A stretch of DNA of 64,000 bases from positions 766,053 through 830,052 of the forward strand of contig NZ_JALJCJ010000001.1 in assembly GCF_022899935.1 (NCBI RefSeq), written 5' to 3'. Below are positions 1 through 10,568 of the stretch, piece after piece; the stretch's first letter is position 1; the number at the start of each line of letters is the position of its first letter. The position numbers and the translations under genes are program-made. The DNA is from Shinella curvata (GTDB taxonomy: Bacteria; Pseudomonadota; Alphaproteobacteria; Rhizobiales; Rhizobiaceae). Below the pieces are notes generated by a model. It did no database searches, was not told the DNA's origin, and worked only from the letters and a program-made list of their open reading frames with translations.

Positions 1-115
1 CGATCCCGATCTGCGGAAAAGCTGTGGCCAGAATGCCGCTGCCGCTGCCGATGAAGATGAGCCAGAAGGTGCCGATAAATTCGGCGGTCAGTTTTTTGAA
101 CAAGAATGCCCCCAT
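1..115 (-). CDS. aqpZ: Aquaporin Z, N-terminal fragment (runs off window start)
   Basis: Only the first 38 codons are present, beginning at the ATG at 115-113 and running off the left edge. The peptide reads [20 protein letters not shown] and continues with a Gly/Ser-rich first helix ([13 protein letters not shown]), which is how bacterial AqpZ water channels begin (AEFxGTFWLVFxGxGSAVLA). The NPA pore motifs are outside the window, so water versus glycerol selectivity cannot be judged. It would be an inner-membrane six-helix channel. It lies downstream of murB on the same strand, 131 bp away, so it may be read from the end of the division operon or from its own promoter. Identification rests on one helix only. 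Confidence 0.7.
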   Translation of the reverse strand, partial: MGAFLFKKLTAEFIGTFWLIFIGSGSGILATAFPQIGI

Positions 116-134
116 TGCCCGCAAAGCGGGGCCA

Positions 135-152
135 CGCGCCGTTTTCGGCGCG
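135..152. other. Hairpin between murB and aqpZ
   Basis: Seven-base arms CGCGCCG/CGGCGCG surround a TTTT loop. It sits between the murB stop and the aqpZ start. No T-run follows on the minus strand, so it is a stem-loop or weak pause site rather than a clear terminator. Confidence 0.35.
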
Positions 153-246
153 CGGTGTCACAAGTTTTGGATGGACTTGCCTGTGGGGGAGAGGGAGTAC
201 GCGGTGCTTGAGGCGGCCCGGGAACTCCCCAGCAAGGGTAGACGGA

Positions 247-1221
247 TCAGGCCGTTGCGCGGCCCAGAAATTCCTTGACCTCATAGCCCGGCATGAAATT
301 GCCGAGGCGCTTGATTTCCCATTGCAGCAGGATGCCGGATTGCTCCAGCACGCGGCTGCGCACGGTTTCGCCGAGATATTCCAGCTCGTAGCCGGTCGCC
401 TGTCCCGTGTTGATCATGAAATTGCAGTGCATCGGCGACATCTGGGCGCCGCCGATCAGCATTCCACGGCAGCCGGCCTCGTCGATGAGCTTCCAGGCCG
501 AATGCCCCTCGGGGTTCTTGAAGGTCGATCCGCCGGTCTTTTCGCGGATCGGCTGAACCGTCTCGCGGTGCTGGCGCACGGCGTCCATCCTGGCGCGGAT
601 CTCGTCCTTGTCGCCCGCCTGCCCGCGGAAGACGGCATGGGTGAAGATCAGGTCGCTCGGGGCCGTCGACTTGCGGTAGCTGTAGCCCATGTCCGCATTG
701 GAGAGCACATGCTGGTTGCCCTTGCGGTCGATGGCGTGAACCTCGACGACCAGATCCTTGGTCTCGCCGCCATTCGCACCCGCATTCATGCGCAGCGCAC
801 CGCCGATCGAGCCAGGAATGCCGTAGTAGAACTCGAAGCCTGCGATATTGTGGTCGAGCGCCATGGCGGCGATGTTCTTGTCCGGGCAGATGCCGCCGGC
901 CTTGATCGTGTTGTCGCCGACGAGTTCGACATCGCCGAAGCCCTTGGCCGAAAGACGGATGACGATACCGGGAATGCCGCCGTCGCGCACCAGGAGGTTC
1001 GAGCCCACACCGGTCACGGTCAGCGGCACCTCTTCCGGCACCAGCTTCAGAAAGGTCGCGAGGTCTTCGACGTCATGCGGATGGAACATCAGTTCGGCAA
1101 AGCCGCCAGCGCGGAACCAGGTCACGCGGTCCATCGGCGCATCCGGCGTCAGACGACCGCGCACCTCTTTGATGCCCTCGCCCAGCGACGCCAGAAGTTT
1201 TGCTCCATCAACCGTTCTCAT
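247..1221 (-). CDS. murB: UDP-N-acetylenolpyruvoylglucosamine reductase
   Basis: MurB is the FAD-dependent, NADPH-using enzyme that reduces UDP-GlcNAc-enolpyruvate to UDP-MurNAc, the second committed step of peptidoglycan precursor synthesis, in the cytosol. The 324-residue protein has the FAD-binding stretch [17 protein letters not shown], the [21 protein letters not shown] segment split around the type I fold, the [21 protein letters not shown] active-site region with the conserved Ser, and the HCNFMINTG motif. These are the type I MurB hallmarks and the length is normal. Its ATG overlaps the murC stop by four bases (ATGA), which indicates translational coupling in the dcw operon. It is the last cell-wall gene of the cluster inside the window. 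Confidence 0.97.
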   Translation of the reverse strand: MRTVDGAKLLASLGEGIKEVRGRLTPDAPMDRVTWFRAGGFAELMFHPHDVEDLATFLKLVPEEVPLTVTGVGSNLLVRDGGIPGIVIRLSAKGFGDVELVGDNTIKAGGICPDKNIAAMALDHNIAGFEFYYGIPGSIGGALRMNAGANGGETKDLVVEVHAIDRKGNQHVLSNADMGYSYRKSTAPSDLIFTHAVFRGQAGDKDEIRARMDAVRQHRETVQPIREKTGGSTFKNPEGHSAWKLIDEAGCRGMLIGGAQMSPMHCNFMINTGQATGYELEYLGETVRSRVLEQSGILLQWEIKRLGNFMPGYEVKEFLGRATA

Positions 1222-2633
1222 GCCACCTCACCCGAAATGCCTGCCAATTCCCGAGGCAGAGCCTGCGCCCAATGCGTGATGCTGCCAGCCCCCAAGAGAA
1301 CCACAAAGTCGCCGGGCTTTGCAATGCCGGCGACGATTTCGGCCAGTCCTTCCGGGGACGCCAGGAACCGCGCATCGCGGTGACCCGCGGACTTGATGCG
1401 GGAAACCAGCTCTTCGGCGGTCACGCCGTCAATCGGGTCTTCGCCCGCCGCATAGATCGGCGGAATCATAATCGTGTCGGCATCGTTGAAGCAGCCGGCG
1501 AATTCCTCGAAGAGGCTCGCAACGCGGCTATAGCGATGCGGCTGGTGAACGGCGATGATGCGGCCGGCGCAGGCCTCGCGGGCAGCGCGCAGCACGGCCT
1601 TGATCTCGACCGGATGGTGGCCGTAATCGTCATAGACGTTCACGCCGTTCCAGCTGCCGGTGAAGGTGAAGCGGCGCTTGACGCCACCGAAGCTCGCCAG
1701 GCCCTTGGCGATCAACTCCGGCGAGATGCCGAGGCGCTGGGCAACCGCGATGGCGGCCGTGGCGTTGGAGACGTTATGGCGGCCGGGCATCGGCAGGCGC
1801 AGATCCTTCAGCGAAATCACCTGACCGGTACGGCGGCGGCGGATTTCGACGTCGAAGACCGACGTCGCCCCGTCCATGCGGATATTGGAAAAGCGCACGT
1901 CGGCCTGCGGGTTTTCGCCGTAGGTGATGACCTTGCGGTCCTCGATCCGGCTGACCATCGATTGCACTTCCGGATGGTCGAGGCACATCACGCCAAAGCC
2001 GTAGAACGGCACGTTCTCGACGAACTGGCGGAAGGCTGCGCGCACGGCGTCAAAATTGCCGTAGTGATCGAGATGCTCGGGGTCGATATTGGTGACGATG
2101 GCGATTTCGGCGGGCAGCTTCAGGAAGGTGCCGTCCGACTCATCGGCCTCCACCACCATCCACTCGCCCTCGCCCATGCGGGCATTGGTGCCATAGGCAT
2201 TGATGATGCCGCCATTGATGACCGTCGGGTCGAGGCCACCGGCTTCGAGCAGCGTCGCGACCATCGAGGTGGTCGTCGTCTTGCCATGGGTGCCGCCAAC
2301 GGCGATGGCATTGCGGAAGCGCATCAGCTCGGCGAGCATTTCGGCGCGGCGCACGACGGGCAGCAGTTTTTCACGCGCCGCAACGAGTTCCGGATTGCCC
2401 TTCTTGATGGCCGTGGAAACGACGACGACTTCGGCTTCGCCAAGGTTCTCCGCCTTGTGGCCGACGAAGACCTCGATGCCCTTGTCGCGCAGACGCTGCA
2501 CATTGGCGCTGTCCGCCTGGTCGGAGCCCTGAACCTTGTGGCCGAGATTGTGCAGCACTTCGGCAATACCGCTCATACCGATACCGCCAATGCCGATGAA
2601 ATGAACGAGCCCTATGCTCTTCGGCATCTTCAT
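1218..2633 (-). CDS. murC: UDP-N-acetylmuramate--L-alanine ligase
   Basis: MurC is the ATP-dependent ligase that adds L-alanine to UDP-MurNAc in the cytosol. The 471-residue protein starts with the Rossmann-like motif [16 protein letters not shown] (residues 12-27), followed by the Mur ligase ATP loop GTHGKTTTT (114-122) and the conserved DPEHLDHYG and [10 protein letters not shown] segments that separate MurC from MurD, E and F. Length is typical. It overlaps murB at its 3' end and the murG stop at its own start, both by ATGA, so the three genes form a tightly coupled end of the dcw cluster. Confidence 0.98.
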   Translation of the reverse strand: MKMPKSIGLVHFIGIGGIGMSGIAEVLHNLGHKVQGSDQADSANVQRLRDKGIEVFVGHKAENLGEAEVVVVSTAIKKGNPELVAAREKLLPVVRRAEMLAELMRFRNAIAVGGTHGKTTTTSMVATLLEAGGLDPTVINGGIINAYGTNARMGEGEWMVVEADESDGTFLKLPAEIAIVTNIDPEHLDHYGNFDAVRAAFRQFVENVPFYGFGVMCLDHPEVQSMVSRIEDRKVITYGENPQADVRFSNIRMDGATSVFDVEIRRRRTGQVISLKDLRLPMPGRHNVSNATAAIAVAQRLGISPELIAKGLASFGGVKRRFTFTGSWNGVNVYDDYGHHPVEIKAVLRAAREACAGRIIAVHQPHRYSRVASLFEEFAGCFNDADTIMIPPIYAAGEDPIDGVTAEELVSRIKSAGHRDARFLASPEGLAEIVAGIAKPGDFVVLLGAGSITHWAQALPRELAGISGEVA

Positions 2634-3766
2634 GGTCGTTCTCCCTTGAATTGTGCGCCCTTGAATTGAGCGATGCTCTTGCCGCCCGCAATAGCCTCAA
2701 CCATGGAGGCGAGCAAGCGCGCGGCATCCGGTTTGCCCGCCTTTCTGGCATTGGCGGCCATAGTGGCCATGCCCGAAGGATCGTGCATCGCCTTGGAAAC
2801 GATGCTTGCGAGGCGCTCCGTCGAAAGCTCCGATTGCGCGATCACCTTCGCCCCGCCACCCGAGGCAAGTGCTGCGGCATTTGCTGCCTGGTCGTGATCG
2901 AGCGCATAGGGATAGGGCACCAGAACGGACGGGCGGCCGATGACCGAGACCTCCGAAACGGTGGACGCGCCGGAGCGGCTGATGATCAGATGCGCGTGGC
3001 CGATTCGATCCGCCATATCTGTGAAGAACGGCGAGACATCGGCGGGAATGGCAAGATCGGCGTAGGTGCGCACCACCTCGTCGCGGTCTTCCGGCCGCGC
3101 CTGCTGGGTGATTTTCAGCCGGGCACGATCGGCCGGCTCCAGGGCTGCAATCGCCGAAGGAATGGCCTTGGAGAAGAACTGCGCGCCCTGGCTGCCCCCG
3201 AACACGACGAGGCGGAATTCCCCATCCGTCGAGGCTTCGTAAGCGTGATTGGCAGCCTCGAGAACGGCCGGTCGCACCGGGTTGCCCGTCGTCACCGTCT
3301 TTTCGGAATATTGCCCACCCGTCTCCGGCAGGAAGCCGCCGGCAATTGCCTTGACGCGGGCGGCGAGCGCCTTGTTGGCGCGTCCCATCACGGCGTTCTG
3401 CTCGTGGATCATCGAAGGGATGCCCATGCCGGTGGCGGCCAGAAGCGGCGGCACGGTGGGATAGCCGCCGAAGCCGACGACGACCTTCGGCTTCAGCCGT
3501 GCCATCAGTTTGCGCGCGACGCGAATACCTTTCCACAGCGTGAACAGCGACTTGGCGACGCTGATCGGGTTCTTCGAACCGATCGTCGCGGAGGGCACGA
3601 CATGGATTTCGTCCGCCGGGAATTTCCCCGCAAAACGCTCGGCGCGGCTGTCGGTGACGAGATGCACCGACCAGCCGCCGGCCTTCAGCTCATGGGCGAG
3701 TGCCTCTGCGGGAAAGAGATGGCCGCCGGTACCACCGGCGGCGAGAAGAACGATGCCTTTTGTCAT
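2630..3766 (-). CDS. murG: UDP-GlcNAc--undecaprenyl-PP-MurNAc-pentapeptide GlcNAc transferase
   Basis: MurG is the peripheral inner-membrane GT28 glycosyltransferase that turns lipid I into lipid II. The 378-residue protein begins [20 protein letters not shown], carrying the glycine-rich GGTGGHxxPA loop; [10 protein letters not shown] and [13 protein letters not shown] follow in the N domain. The C domain has [11 protein letters not shown] and the [10 protein letters not shown] donor-site motif. The C-terminus is odd: the last residues contain AQFKG twice, encoded by a tandem 15-bp repeat (2643-2672), after which the stop overlaps the murC ATG. The start has AAGGG upstream. Only 9 bp separate it from ftsW. 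Confidence 0.97.
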   Translation of the reverse strand: MTKGIVLLAAGGTGGHLFPAEALAHELKAGGWSVHLVTDSRAERFAGKFPADEIHVVPSATIGSKNPISVAKSLFTLWKGIRVARKLMARLKPKVVVGFGGYPTVPPLLAATGMGIPSMIHEQNAVMGRANKALAARVKAIAGGFLPETGGQYSEKTVTTGNPVRPAVLEAANHAYEASTDGEFRLVVFGGSQGAQFFSKAIPSAIAALEPADRARLKITQQARPEDRDEVVRTYADLAIPADVSPFFTDMADRIGHAHLIISRSGASTVSEVSVIGRPSVLVPYPYALDHDQAANAAALASGGGAKVIAQSELSTERLASIVSKAMHDPSGMATMAANARKAGKPDAARLLASMVEAIAGGKSIAQFKGAQFKGERP

Positions 3767-3775
3767 TCGAAACCC

Positions 3776-4930
3776 TTACTCAGCCGGCGCCATGATGCCG
3801 CCGCGGAAGAGGCTGCGCTCGGAGGCGCGCTTTTCGGGGCGATGGCGGGTCAGCGCCAGGACAAAGCCGGCCGTGACGCAGATGGCGATCATCGACGAGC
3901 CGCCGTAGGAAATGAGCGGCAGGGTCATGCCCTTGGCCGGCAACAGTTCGAGGTTCACGCCGATATTGATCATCGACTGGATGCCGAGCTGCAGCACGAG
4001 GCCGGCAACGGCAAAACGTGTGAAATCGTTGCGCTCCTTGAAGGCATGGTTGAGACCGCGCATCACCACGAAGGCGAAGATCGCGACGATGACCATGCAG
4101 AAAAGAATGCCGAATTCTTCCGCTGCGACGGAGAAGATGAAGTCGGTATGGCTGTCCGGGATGATGCGCTTGACCGTGCCCTCGCCCGGCCCCTGGCCGA
4201 ACCAGTTGCCGCGGATGATAGCCTCGCGCGCCGTATCCATCTGGAACGTGTCACCCTCACCGGTCATGAACTTGTCGATACGACCCGCGACGTGCGGCAG
4301 CAGCGTATAGGCGGTCAGAAGGCCGCCGACGGCCGCGCCGCCGAGCACGATGATCCACAGCCACGGCATGCCGGCCATGAAGAACATGCCGCCCCAGACG
4401 GCGGCGGTCAGGATGGTCTGGCCAAGGTCGGGCTGGGCGACGAGCAGCGCGGCAACAATGCCAAACAGGATGATGGCGAAGAGATTGCCGGGGATTTCCG
4501 GCTGGCGGGCATGTTCGGAAAACAACCAGGCGCAGATGATCACGAAAGCCGGCTTCATGAATTCCGACGGCTGGATGGAGAGGCTGCCGATCGAGATCCA
4601 GCGCCGCGAGCCCTTCACTTCGACGCCGAAGAACAATGCAAGAACCATGGCGGCAAGAGAAATGATCAGGAGGATCATCGCCGCCCGACGCACCTGGCGC
4701 GGCGACATGAAGGAGATGCCGAACATGATGGCGATGGCCGGCACGAGGAACATCGCGTGGCGCCGAACGAAGTGGAAGCTGTCGAGGCCGATGCGCTCGG
4801 CAACCGCCGGGCTTGCCGCGAAGGACAACATGAAGCCAAGCCCCATCAAAAGGATGAAGGCCGCGAGGAAGTACCGGTCTATCGTCCAGAACCAGTCCGC
4901 CAATGCACCACGTTCGGCACGACTAACCAT
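3776..4930 (-). CDS. ftsW: Septal peptidoglycan glycosyltransferase FtsW (SEDS family)
   Basis: FtsW is the SEDS-family polymerase that works with FtsI at the division septum. The 384-residue protein has about ten hydrophobic segments and family signatures such as GVEVKGSRRWISIGSLSIQP, EFMKPAFVI, a long periplasmic loop near PHVAGRIDKFMTGEGDTFQ, and the C-terminal PLISYGGSSMIAICVTAGF. The presence of ftsI, murD and murG in the same run supports FtsW rather than RodA. The ATG at 4930 lies 69 bp downstream of the murD stop, one of the few real gaps in the cluster. Confidence 0.96.
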   Translation of the reverse strand: MVSRAERGALADWFWTIDRYFLAAFILLMGLGFMLSFAASPAVAERIGLDSFHFVRRHAMFLVPAIAIMFGISFMSPRQVRRAAMILLIISLAAMVLALFFGVEVKGSRRWISIGSLSIQPSEFMKPAFVIICAWLFSEHARQPEIPGNLFAIILFGIVAALLVAQPDLGQTILTAAVWGGMFFMAGMPWLWIIVLGGAAVGGLLTAYTLLPHVAGRIDKFMTGEGDTFQMDTAREAIIRGNWFGQGPGEGTVKRIIPDSHTDFIFSVAAEEFGILFCMVIVAIFAFVVMRGLNHAFKERNDFTRFAVAGLVLQLGIQSMINIGVNLELLPAKGMTLPLISYGGSSMIAICVTAGFVLALTRHRPEKRASERSLFRGGIMAPAE

Positions 4931-4999
4931 GTCTCTTTCCCCTGTTTCAGATCAATTCCGGATCGAGCCGCCGCACGCGCCTGCCGGAATTGCACGATG

Positions 5000-6397
5000 T
5001 CAAACGGCGACCAGCATGGACACGCCCGGCACGCCGGAGACGTGTTTCACGAAGGCATCGCCCCGCACTTCAAAGTTCTTGTACTGGTCGAAGCTTGCGC
5101 AAGCCGGGGACAGCAGAACGGCAACGGGCCCGCCGCCATCCTTCTCCGCATCCGCCGCCGCGTCCGCCACGGCCTTCTCCAGTGTGCCCGACATTTCGTG
5201 GGCAACGGCGTCTCCGAGCGTCTCGGCAAAAGCCGGCGCGGCCTCGCCGATCAGATAGGCCTTGGCGATCTTCGGGAAGAAGCTGCCGAGGGAAGCAATG
5301 CCCCCCTCCTTCGGCACGCCGCCGGCAATCCAGTAGATACGCTCGAAGCTCGACAGGGCAGGCGCCGCCGCATCGGCATTGGTCGCCTTGGAATCGTTGA
5401 CGAAGAGCGTTTCGCCCCGGCGGCCGACCGGCTGCATGCGGTGCTTCAGGCCGGGGAAGGACGCAAGGCCCGCCCGGATCTCGTTTTCGCTGACACCGAC
5501 GGAGAGGCAGGCAGCAACCGCCGCCGCCGCGTTCTGGGCGTTGTGATTGCCGCGCAAGGTCTGGATCTGCGAGAGATCGGCGATCTCGCGCGTCGCGCCG
5601 CCCTGCGCCAGGATCAGACGTGCGCCCTCGGCATAAATGCCGTCGGCCAGCACATTGCGCTTGGAGATGCGCACGACTTTCGTACCCGCGCGCTCTATGC
5701 GGTCGGCAATGGCACTGCAATAGCTGTCATCCACGCCGACAACAGCCGTCGTGCTGCCGGCGACCAGCCGCTCCTTGACGTCGGCATAGTGCTGCATCGA
5801 GCCGTGACGGTCGAGATGATCGGGCGTCAGGTTGAGCAGGATGCCGGCCGAAGGGTTCAGCGTCGGCGCGAGGTCGATCTGGTAGGACGAGCACTCGACG
5901 ACGTAAAAGCGGCCTGCCTTCGGCGGATCGAGCGTCAATACGGCCGTACCGATATTGCCCCCGAGCTGCGTGTCGCGGCCGCTCGCCGTCAGGATATGGG
6001 CGATGAGCGCCGTGGTCGTCGACTTGCCGTTCGTTCCGGTGATGGCGATGAACGGGCAATCCGGCGCATGCGCCCGACGCTCGCGTGCGAAGAGCTCGAC
6101 GTCGCCGATGATCTCGACGCCGGCGGCATTTGCAAGTTCAGCACTCCAATGCGGCTTCGGATGGGTCAGCGGAACGCCGGGCGAGAGCACGAGCGCATCG
6201 ATGGCGTTCCAGTCGAGTGCCCACAGATCGCCGGTCTTGACGCCTGCGGCCGATGCATTCTCCACGCTTGCGGCACTGTCATCCCAGGCGGTGACATCGG
6301 CGCCACCGGCAGCCAGCGCCAGCGCGGTTGCCAGACCCGAACCGCCGAGCCCGAAGAGCGCGACCGACTTTCCCTTCAATGTGGTGACGGGGATCAT
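5000..6397 (-). CDS. murD: UDP-N-acetylmuramoyl-L-alanine--D-glutamate ligase
   Basis: MurD adds D-glutamate to UDP-MurNAc-L-Ala using ATP. From the ATG at 6397 the protein is 465 residues, starting [20 protein letters not shown] with the N-terminal uracil-binding Rossmann motif GLGGSG (16-21). The ATP loop is GTNGKSTTT (121-129), then [33 protein letters not shown] and the C-domain [11 protein letters not shown] follow, all diagnostic of MurD. The frame stays open 32 codons further upstream, but that extension lies inside mraY and does not match the family. The gap to the mraY stop is only 8 bp. Confidence 0.97.
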   Translation of the reverse strand: MIPVTTLKGKSVALFGLGGSGLATALALAAGGADVTAWDDSAASVENASAAGVKTGDLWALDWNAIDALVLSPGVPLTHPKPHWSAELANAAGVEIIGDVELFARERRAHAPDCPFIAITGTNGKSTTTALIAHILTASGRDTQLGGNIGTAVLTLDPPKAGRFYVVECSSYQIDLAPTLNPSAGILLNLTPDHLDRHGSMQHYADVKERLVAGSTTAVVGVDDSYCSAIADRIERAGTKVVRISKRNVLADGIYAEGARLILAQGGATREIADLSQIQTLRGNHNAQNAAAAVAACLSVGVSENEIRAGLASFPGLKHRMQPVGRRGETLFVNDSKATNADAAAPALSSFERIYWIAGGVPKEGGIASLGSFFPKIAKAYLIGEAAPAFAETLGDAVAHEMSGTLEKAVADAAADAEKDGGGPVAVLLSPACASFDQYKNFEVRGDAFVKHVSGVPGVSMLVAV

Positions 6398-6405
6398 CGC
6401 AGGCC

Positions 6406-7506
6406 TTACCGCAGCTTGAGCGTTGAGAGGCCGACCAGCGCCAGGATGACGGCGATGATCCAGAAGCGGATGACGACCTGGCTTTCCGTCCAACCCTTCT
6501 TTTCAAAGTGGTGGTGGATCGGCGCCATCAGGAAGACGCGCTTGCCGGTGAGCTTGAACGAGCCGACCTGGATGATGACCGACAGCGTTTCCATGACGAA
6601 CAGGCCGCCGATGATCGCCATGACGATCTCGTGCTTGGTGGCAACGGCGACGGTACCGATCAGGCCGCCCAGCGCCAGCGAACCGGTATCCCCCATGAAG
6701 ATTGCGGCCGGGGGTGCGTTGAACCACAGGAAGCCGAGGCCCGCACCGATGACGGCGCCGAGCACGACGGCAAGTTCACCCGTGCCGGGCACGAAATGGA
6801 TCTGCAGGTAGTTCGCGAAGACGGCGTTACCGGCGAGATAGGCGATGACGCCGAAGGAGGCGGCCGAGATCATGACTGGAACCGTGGCGAGACCGTCGAG
6901 GCCGTCCGTCAGGTTCACCGCATTGCCGGCAGCGACGATGACGAAGCCGCCGAAAAGCACGAAGAAGATGCCGAGATTGACCAGAAGGTCCTTGGCGAAC
7001 GGGAAGGCGATGGACGAGCCGAAGGTCGAGCCGGCGGGACCGGTTGCGAGCGACGCGCGCATCATGAAATAGGTCGCCGCGCCGGCGATCAGGAATTCGA
7101 GGCCGAGGCGCGCCTTGCCCGAAAAGCCCTTGTCGGTCTGCTTGGTGACCTTCAGGTAATCGTCGTAGAAGCCGATGGCGCCGAAACCGAGCGTCACGAG
7201 CAGCGTGGCGACCACATAGACGTTGGAGAGATCGGCCCAGAGCAGTGCGCTTCCGACAATGCCGGCAAGAATCATCAGGCCGCCCATCGTGGGCGTGCCG
7301 GCCTTCTTGAAATGCGTCTGGGGTCCATCGGCGCGGATCGGCTGGCCCTTGCCCTGGCGGACACGCAGCGATGCGATGATCATCGGACCAAACAGGAAGA
7401 CGATGATAGCGGAGGTGAACAGCGCAGCGCCGGTCCGGAAGGTAATGTAGCGAAACAGGTTGAACACCTGAATGGTGTCAGCCAGCTCGACGAGCCAAAG
7501 CAGCAT
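6406..7506 (-). CDS. mraY: Phospho-N-acetylmuramoyl-pentapeptide-transferase
   Basis: MraY is the integral inner-membrane enzyme that transfers phospho-MurNAc-pentapeptide to undecaprenyl phosphate, giving lipid I. The 366-residue protein has about ten membrane segments. Visible signatures are [12 protein letters not shown], the catalytic aspartate region with [34 protein letters not shown] and the histidine motif [12 protein letters not shown]. The ATG at 7506 is preferred because AAAGGG stands at proper distance; an in-frame GTG two codons earlier (7512) is possible. It is 110 bp downstream of murF. Confidence 0.97.
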   Translation of the reverse strand: MLLWLVELADTIQVFNLFRYITFRTGAALFTSAIIVFLFGPMIIASLRVRQGKGQPIRADGPQTHFKKAGTPTMGGLMILAGIVGSALLWADLSNVYVVATLLVTLGFGAIGFYDDYLKVTKQTDKGFSGKARLGLEFLIAGAATYFMMRASLATGPAGSTFGSSIAFPFAKDLLVNLGIFFVLFGGFVIVAAGNAVNLTDGLDGLATVPVMISAASFGVIAYLAGNAVFANYLQIHFVPGTGELAVVLGAVIGAGLGFLWFNAPPAAIFMGDTGSLALGGLIGTVAVATKHEIVMAIIGGLFVMETLSVIIQVGSFKLTGKRVFLMAPIHHHFEKKGWTESQVVIRFWIIAVILALVGLSTLKLR

Positions 7507-7622
7507 TGTCACCCTTTCCCCAAAAGGTTCCCCGAAGCGTCCGCGGCGTGACGGGCCGGCGGACGGAGAAGCAAATCACATAAAGAAGAAGGTCCGGCGG
7601 ACGTCTGCCCGGCCGAACCCCC

Positions 7623-9056
7623 TCAACTCTCGCGTTCCCCTTCGGAGAACGCCGGATATTTGTCAAGCAGGGCCGCCACGATGCGGCTGAAACCCGTGCC
7701 TTTGGACGACTTTACGACAAGCGCATCGCCGGCGCGCACGGCGTCCACCGCGTATCCGGCAAGTTCATCGGCCGTACCGCGGTATTCGCAGCTGACGCCT
7801 TCAGGCAATGCATCGCGCAGCGACGCCATATCGGGACCACCGAGCCAGACATCGGCAATGCCGGCCTCCAGAAGCGGTTCGGCAAGACCGGCATGCACGG
7901 CGGGCGAATGCTCGCCCATTTCCAGCATGTCGCCGAGCACGGCGATGCGGCGCCCGCCGGCCTGCACTTCGGCATCGCGCAGAAGCGCGATCGCCGCCCG
8001 CATGGAGGCCGGATTGGCATTGTAGCTTTCGTCGATCAGCGTGAACCAGCCGCCATCCTTGGCGAGCCGATAACGCCGGCCGCGGCCCTTTTCGGCCTGC
8101 ATAGTGGCAAGCCCGCCCATCGCCTTCTCGATATCGGCACCGGCCAGATGCACCGCGCCGAGCACGGCGACGGCGTTTTCGGCAATATGCCGGCCGGGCG
8201 CGCCCATCGGCACTTCCAGCGTCTGGCCACCGATCGCGGCGCGCAGCAGGCTGCCCTCACCGTTCGGCATGAAGTCGAGCAGGCGGAATTCCGACTTGAG
8301 ATCGGCGCCGAAGGAATGAATATGCGCGACGCCGGCCGCCTTCGCCGCTTTTTCGAGAAAACCGAACTGTTCGTTGTCGCGGTTGAGGATGGCGTGCCCA
8401 CCCGGTACGACACCTTCGAAAATCTCGGCCTTGGCGGCGGCGATCTCCTCGAGGTCACGGAAATTGCCGAGATGCGCCGGTGCGATCGTCGTGATCATGG
8501 CGATATGCGGTCGCACCATGGCGACCAGCGGGCGGATCTCGTTGGCATGGTTCATGCCGACTTCGAAAATGCCGTAGTCGGTGGTCTCGGGCATGCGCGC
8601 CAGCGTCAGCGGCACGCCCCAATGGTTGTTGAACGAGGCGACGGAGGCATGCACGCTGCCCGACGGCGAAAGCGCCTGGCGCAGCATCTCCTTGCTCGTC
8701 GTCTTGCCGACCGAGCCGGTGACCGCAATGATGCGGGCGGCGGTGCGGTCACGCGCCGCGCAGCCAAGATCGACCAGTGCCTGCAACACGTCCTGCACCA
8801 CGATCATCGGCGTGACGAGACGGCCGAGCGCCGGCAGCTTGCCTTCGCTGACGACTAGCAGCGACGCGCCATTGGCAACGGCGAAGCTTGCAAAATCATG
8901 ACCATCGACGCGGTCGCCCTTGATTGCGAAAAAAGCCTCGCCGGCGCCGATGGCGCGGCTGTCGATGGAAATACCGGCGATGCCCTGCGGCAGGTTGCCG
9001 ATCGGGCGGCCGTGCATGGCGGCAATGAGATCAGCGCTGGTCCAGAGCCACTTCAC
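7623..9056 (-). CDS. murF: UDP-MurNAc-tripeptide--D-alanyl-D-alanine ligase
   Basis: MurF adds D-Ala-D-Ala to complete the UDP-MurNAc-pentapeptide. The 477-residue product has the N-terminal [20 protein letters not shown] domain typical of MurE/MurF, the ATP loop TGSVGKTTS (113-121), then [28 protein letters not shown] and the YNANPASM motif that marks MurF. The start is a GTG at 9056 (translated as Met) overlapping the murE stop as GTGA, so translation is coupled. A 110-bp non-coding gap, with no obvious terminator, follows before mraY. Confidence 0.97.
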   Translation of the reverse strand: MKWLWTSADLIAAMHGRPIGNLPQGIAGISIDSRAIGAGEAFFAIKGDRVDGHDFASFAVANGASLLVVSEGKLPALGRLVTPMIVVQDVLQALVDLGCAARDRTAARIIAVTGSVGKTTSKEMLRQALSPSGSVHASVASFNNHWGVPLTLARMPETTDYGIFEVGMNHANEIRPLVAMVRPHIAMITTIAPAHLGNFRDLEEIAAAKAEIFEGVVPGGHAILNRDNEQFGFLEKAAKAAGVAHIHSFGADLKSEFRLLDFMPNGEGSLLRAAIGGQTLEVPMGAPGRHIAENAVAVLGAVHLAGADIEKAMGGLATMQAEKGRGRRYRLAKDGGWFTLIDESYNANPASMRAAIALLRDAEVQAGGRRIAVLGDMLEMGEHSPAVHAGLAEPLLEAGIADVWLGGPDMASLRDALPEGVSCEYRGTADELAGYAVDAVRAGDALVVKSSKGTGFSRIVAALLDKYPAFSEGERES

Positions 9057-10504
9057 CGGTCGAGTTCCTCCAGGGCCTTGCGCAGTTCGGCATGGTCGGA
9101 GAACGGCAGCGTCACCGCACCCACGGTCTGCCCCTCCTCATGCCCCTTGCCGGCAACGATCAGCGTGTCGCCCGATCGCAGCATCTTGACCGCAGCACGG
9201 ATCGCCTCGGCCCGGTCGCCGATCTCGGTCGCGCCGGGTGCGGCCGCCATGATCTCGGAGCGAATGACGGCAGGCACTTCCGAACGCGGATTGTCGTCCG
9301 TCACGATCACCACATCGGCAAGCCGCGTGGCGATCTCGCCCATGATCGGGCGCTTGCCCTTGTCGCGATCGCCGCCGCAGCCGAAGACCACGATGACACG
9401 GCCCGTCGTGAAGGGACGAACGGAGGTCAGCACGTTTTCCAGTGCATCCGGCTTGTGCGCATAATCGACATAGGTGAGCGCGCCGTTCTTCGCATGGCCG
9501 ACAAGTTCGAGACGGCCGGGCGCGCCAATCAGTTTTTCAAGCGCCGCCATGGCCGTGGCCGCCGGCACGCCCGTCGACATGGCGAGCCCCGCAGCGACAA
9601 GCGCATTCGCCACCTGGAAATCGCCGGCGAGCGGAATATGCACTTCAAAAATATCATCGCCGACATGGATTTCAGCGGTCTGCTTGTGACGGAAATGCTC
9701 GACGCGCTTCAGCGCGAGATAATCGCCCTTACGACCAACCGTGCGCACATCGAGACCCGCCTTGTGCGCCGCGTCGATGGCCTGCCCCGACCATTCATCA
9801 TCGGCATAGATGACGGCAGGCGCGCCCTTGGCGAGCAGCGTATCGAACAGCCGCATCTTGGAGGCCATGTAGTGCTCGACCGTCGGATGGTAGTCCATAT
9901 GGTCGCGGCCGAGATTGGTGAAGGCGGCGGCGGCGAGCTTCACGCCGTCGAGCCGCGACTGGTCAAGGCCATGGCTGGACGCTTCCATGGCGGCGTGGGT
10001 GACGCCCGCATCGGCAAGCTCGGCCAGCAGCGCATGCAGCGATACCGGATCGGGTGTCGTCAGCGAACCGTAGTCGTTGCGGCCGGGTGCGACGACACCG
10101 GTCGTGCCGATCATCGCGGCGGCATGGCCGGCATGCGCCCAGATCTGGCGCGTAAAGGAGGCGACGGAGGTTTTCCCGGCTGTGCCGGTCACAGCCACCA
10201 TGGTTTCCGGCTGGCGACCATAAAATTTCGCGGCGGCAAGCGCCAGGAACCGGCGCGGCTCGGCCACGGCAATGACCGGAACGGCGGCCTCGGCCCTGGC
10301 GCCGACGGCAACCACTACGGCCGCGGCCCCCCGTGAAACGGCGTCTGCGATGAACGCGCCGCCATCGGCCTTGGTGCCTGTCAGCGCAACGAAGAGATCG
10401 CCCGGTTTCACCTTGCGGCTGTCGCTGGTAATGCCGCTTACCGTTGCGGCGGCTGCGGCGCCCAGATTGTTGCTTTCGGGTCCGGCGAGGTCACTGATCT
10501 TCAT
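9053..10504 (-). CDS. murE: UDP-MurNAc-L-Ala-D-Glu--meso-diaminopimelate ligase
   Basis: MurE adds the third stem-peptide residue. From the ATG at 10504 the product is 483 residues, starting MKISDLAG. It has the [20 protein letters not shown]-domain motif, the ATP loop TGTAGKTSV (106-114; Ala where many homologues have Asn), the TTPDP segment and the DDNPRSE motif, whose Asn-Pro-Arg recognises meso-diaminopimelate rather than lysine, consistent with a Gram-negative wall. The frame is open another 33 codons upstream into the murE-ftsI gap, but that extension is rich in Arg and Cys and unlike the family. The gap to the ftsI stop is 64 bp. Confidence 0.96.
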   Translation of the reverse strand: MKISDLAGPESNNLGAAAAATVSGITSDSRKVKPGDLFVALTGTKADGGAFIADAVSRGAAAVVVAVGARAEAAVPVIAVAEPRRFLALAAAKFYGRQPETMVAVTGTAGKTSVASFTRQIWAHAGHAAAMIGTTGVVAPGRNDYGSLTTPDPVSLHALLAELADAGVTHAAMEASSHGLDQSRLDGVKLAAAAFTNLGRDHMDYHPTVEHYMASKMRLFDTLLAKGAPAVIYADDEWSGQAIDAAHKAGLDVRTVGRKGDYLALKRVEHFRHKQTAEIHVGDDIFEVHIPLAGDFQVANALVAAGLAMSTGVPAATAMAALEKLIGAPGRLELVGHAKNGALTYVDYAHKPDALENVLTSVRPFTTGRVIVVFGCGGDRDKGKRPIMGEIATRLADVVIVTDDNPRSEVPAVIRSEIMAAAPGATEIGDRAEAIRAAVKMLRSGDTLIVAGKGHEEGQTVGAVTLPFSDHAELRKALEELDR

Positions 10505-10568
10505 TGTCCGCTCTATTGCTGTCTGGGGGCGCCGTTTCGCTTCCGAATCGACACCCCGTCTTCTCCGT

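Noticed and set aside
2651-6811. A 1386-codon open frame on the plus strand
   Set aside because: It is antisense to murG, ftsW, murD and mraY, has Arg/His/Asp-rich composition typical of the opposite frame of high-GC genes, and no domain or ribosome site.
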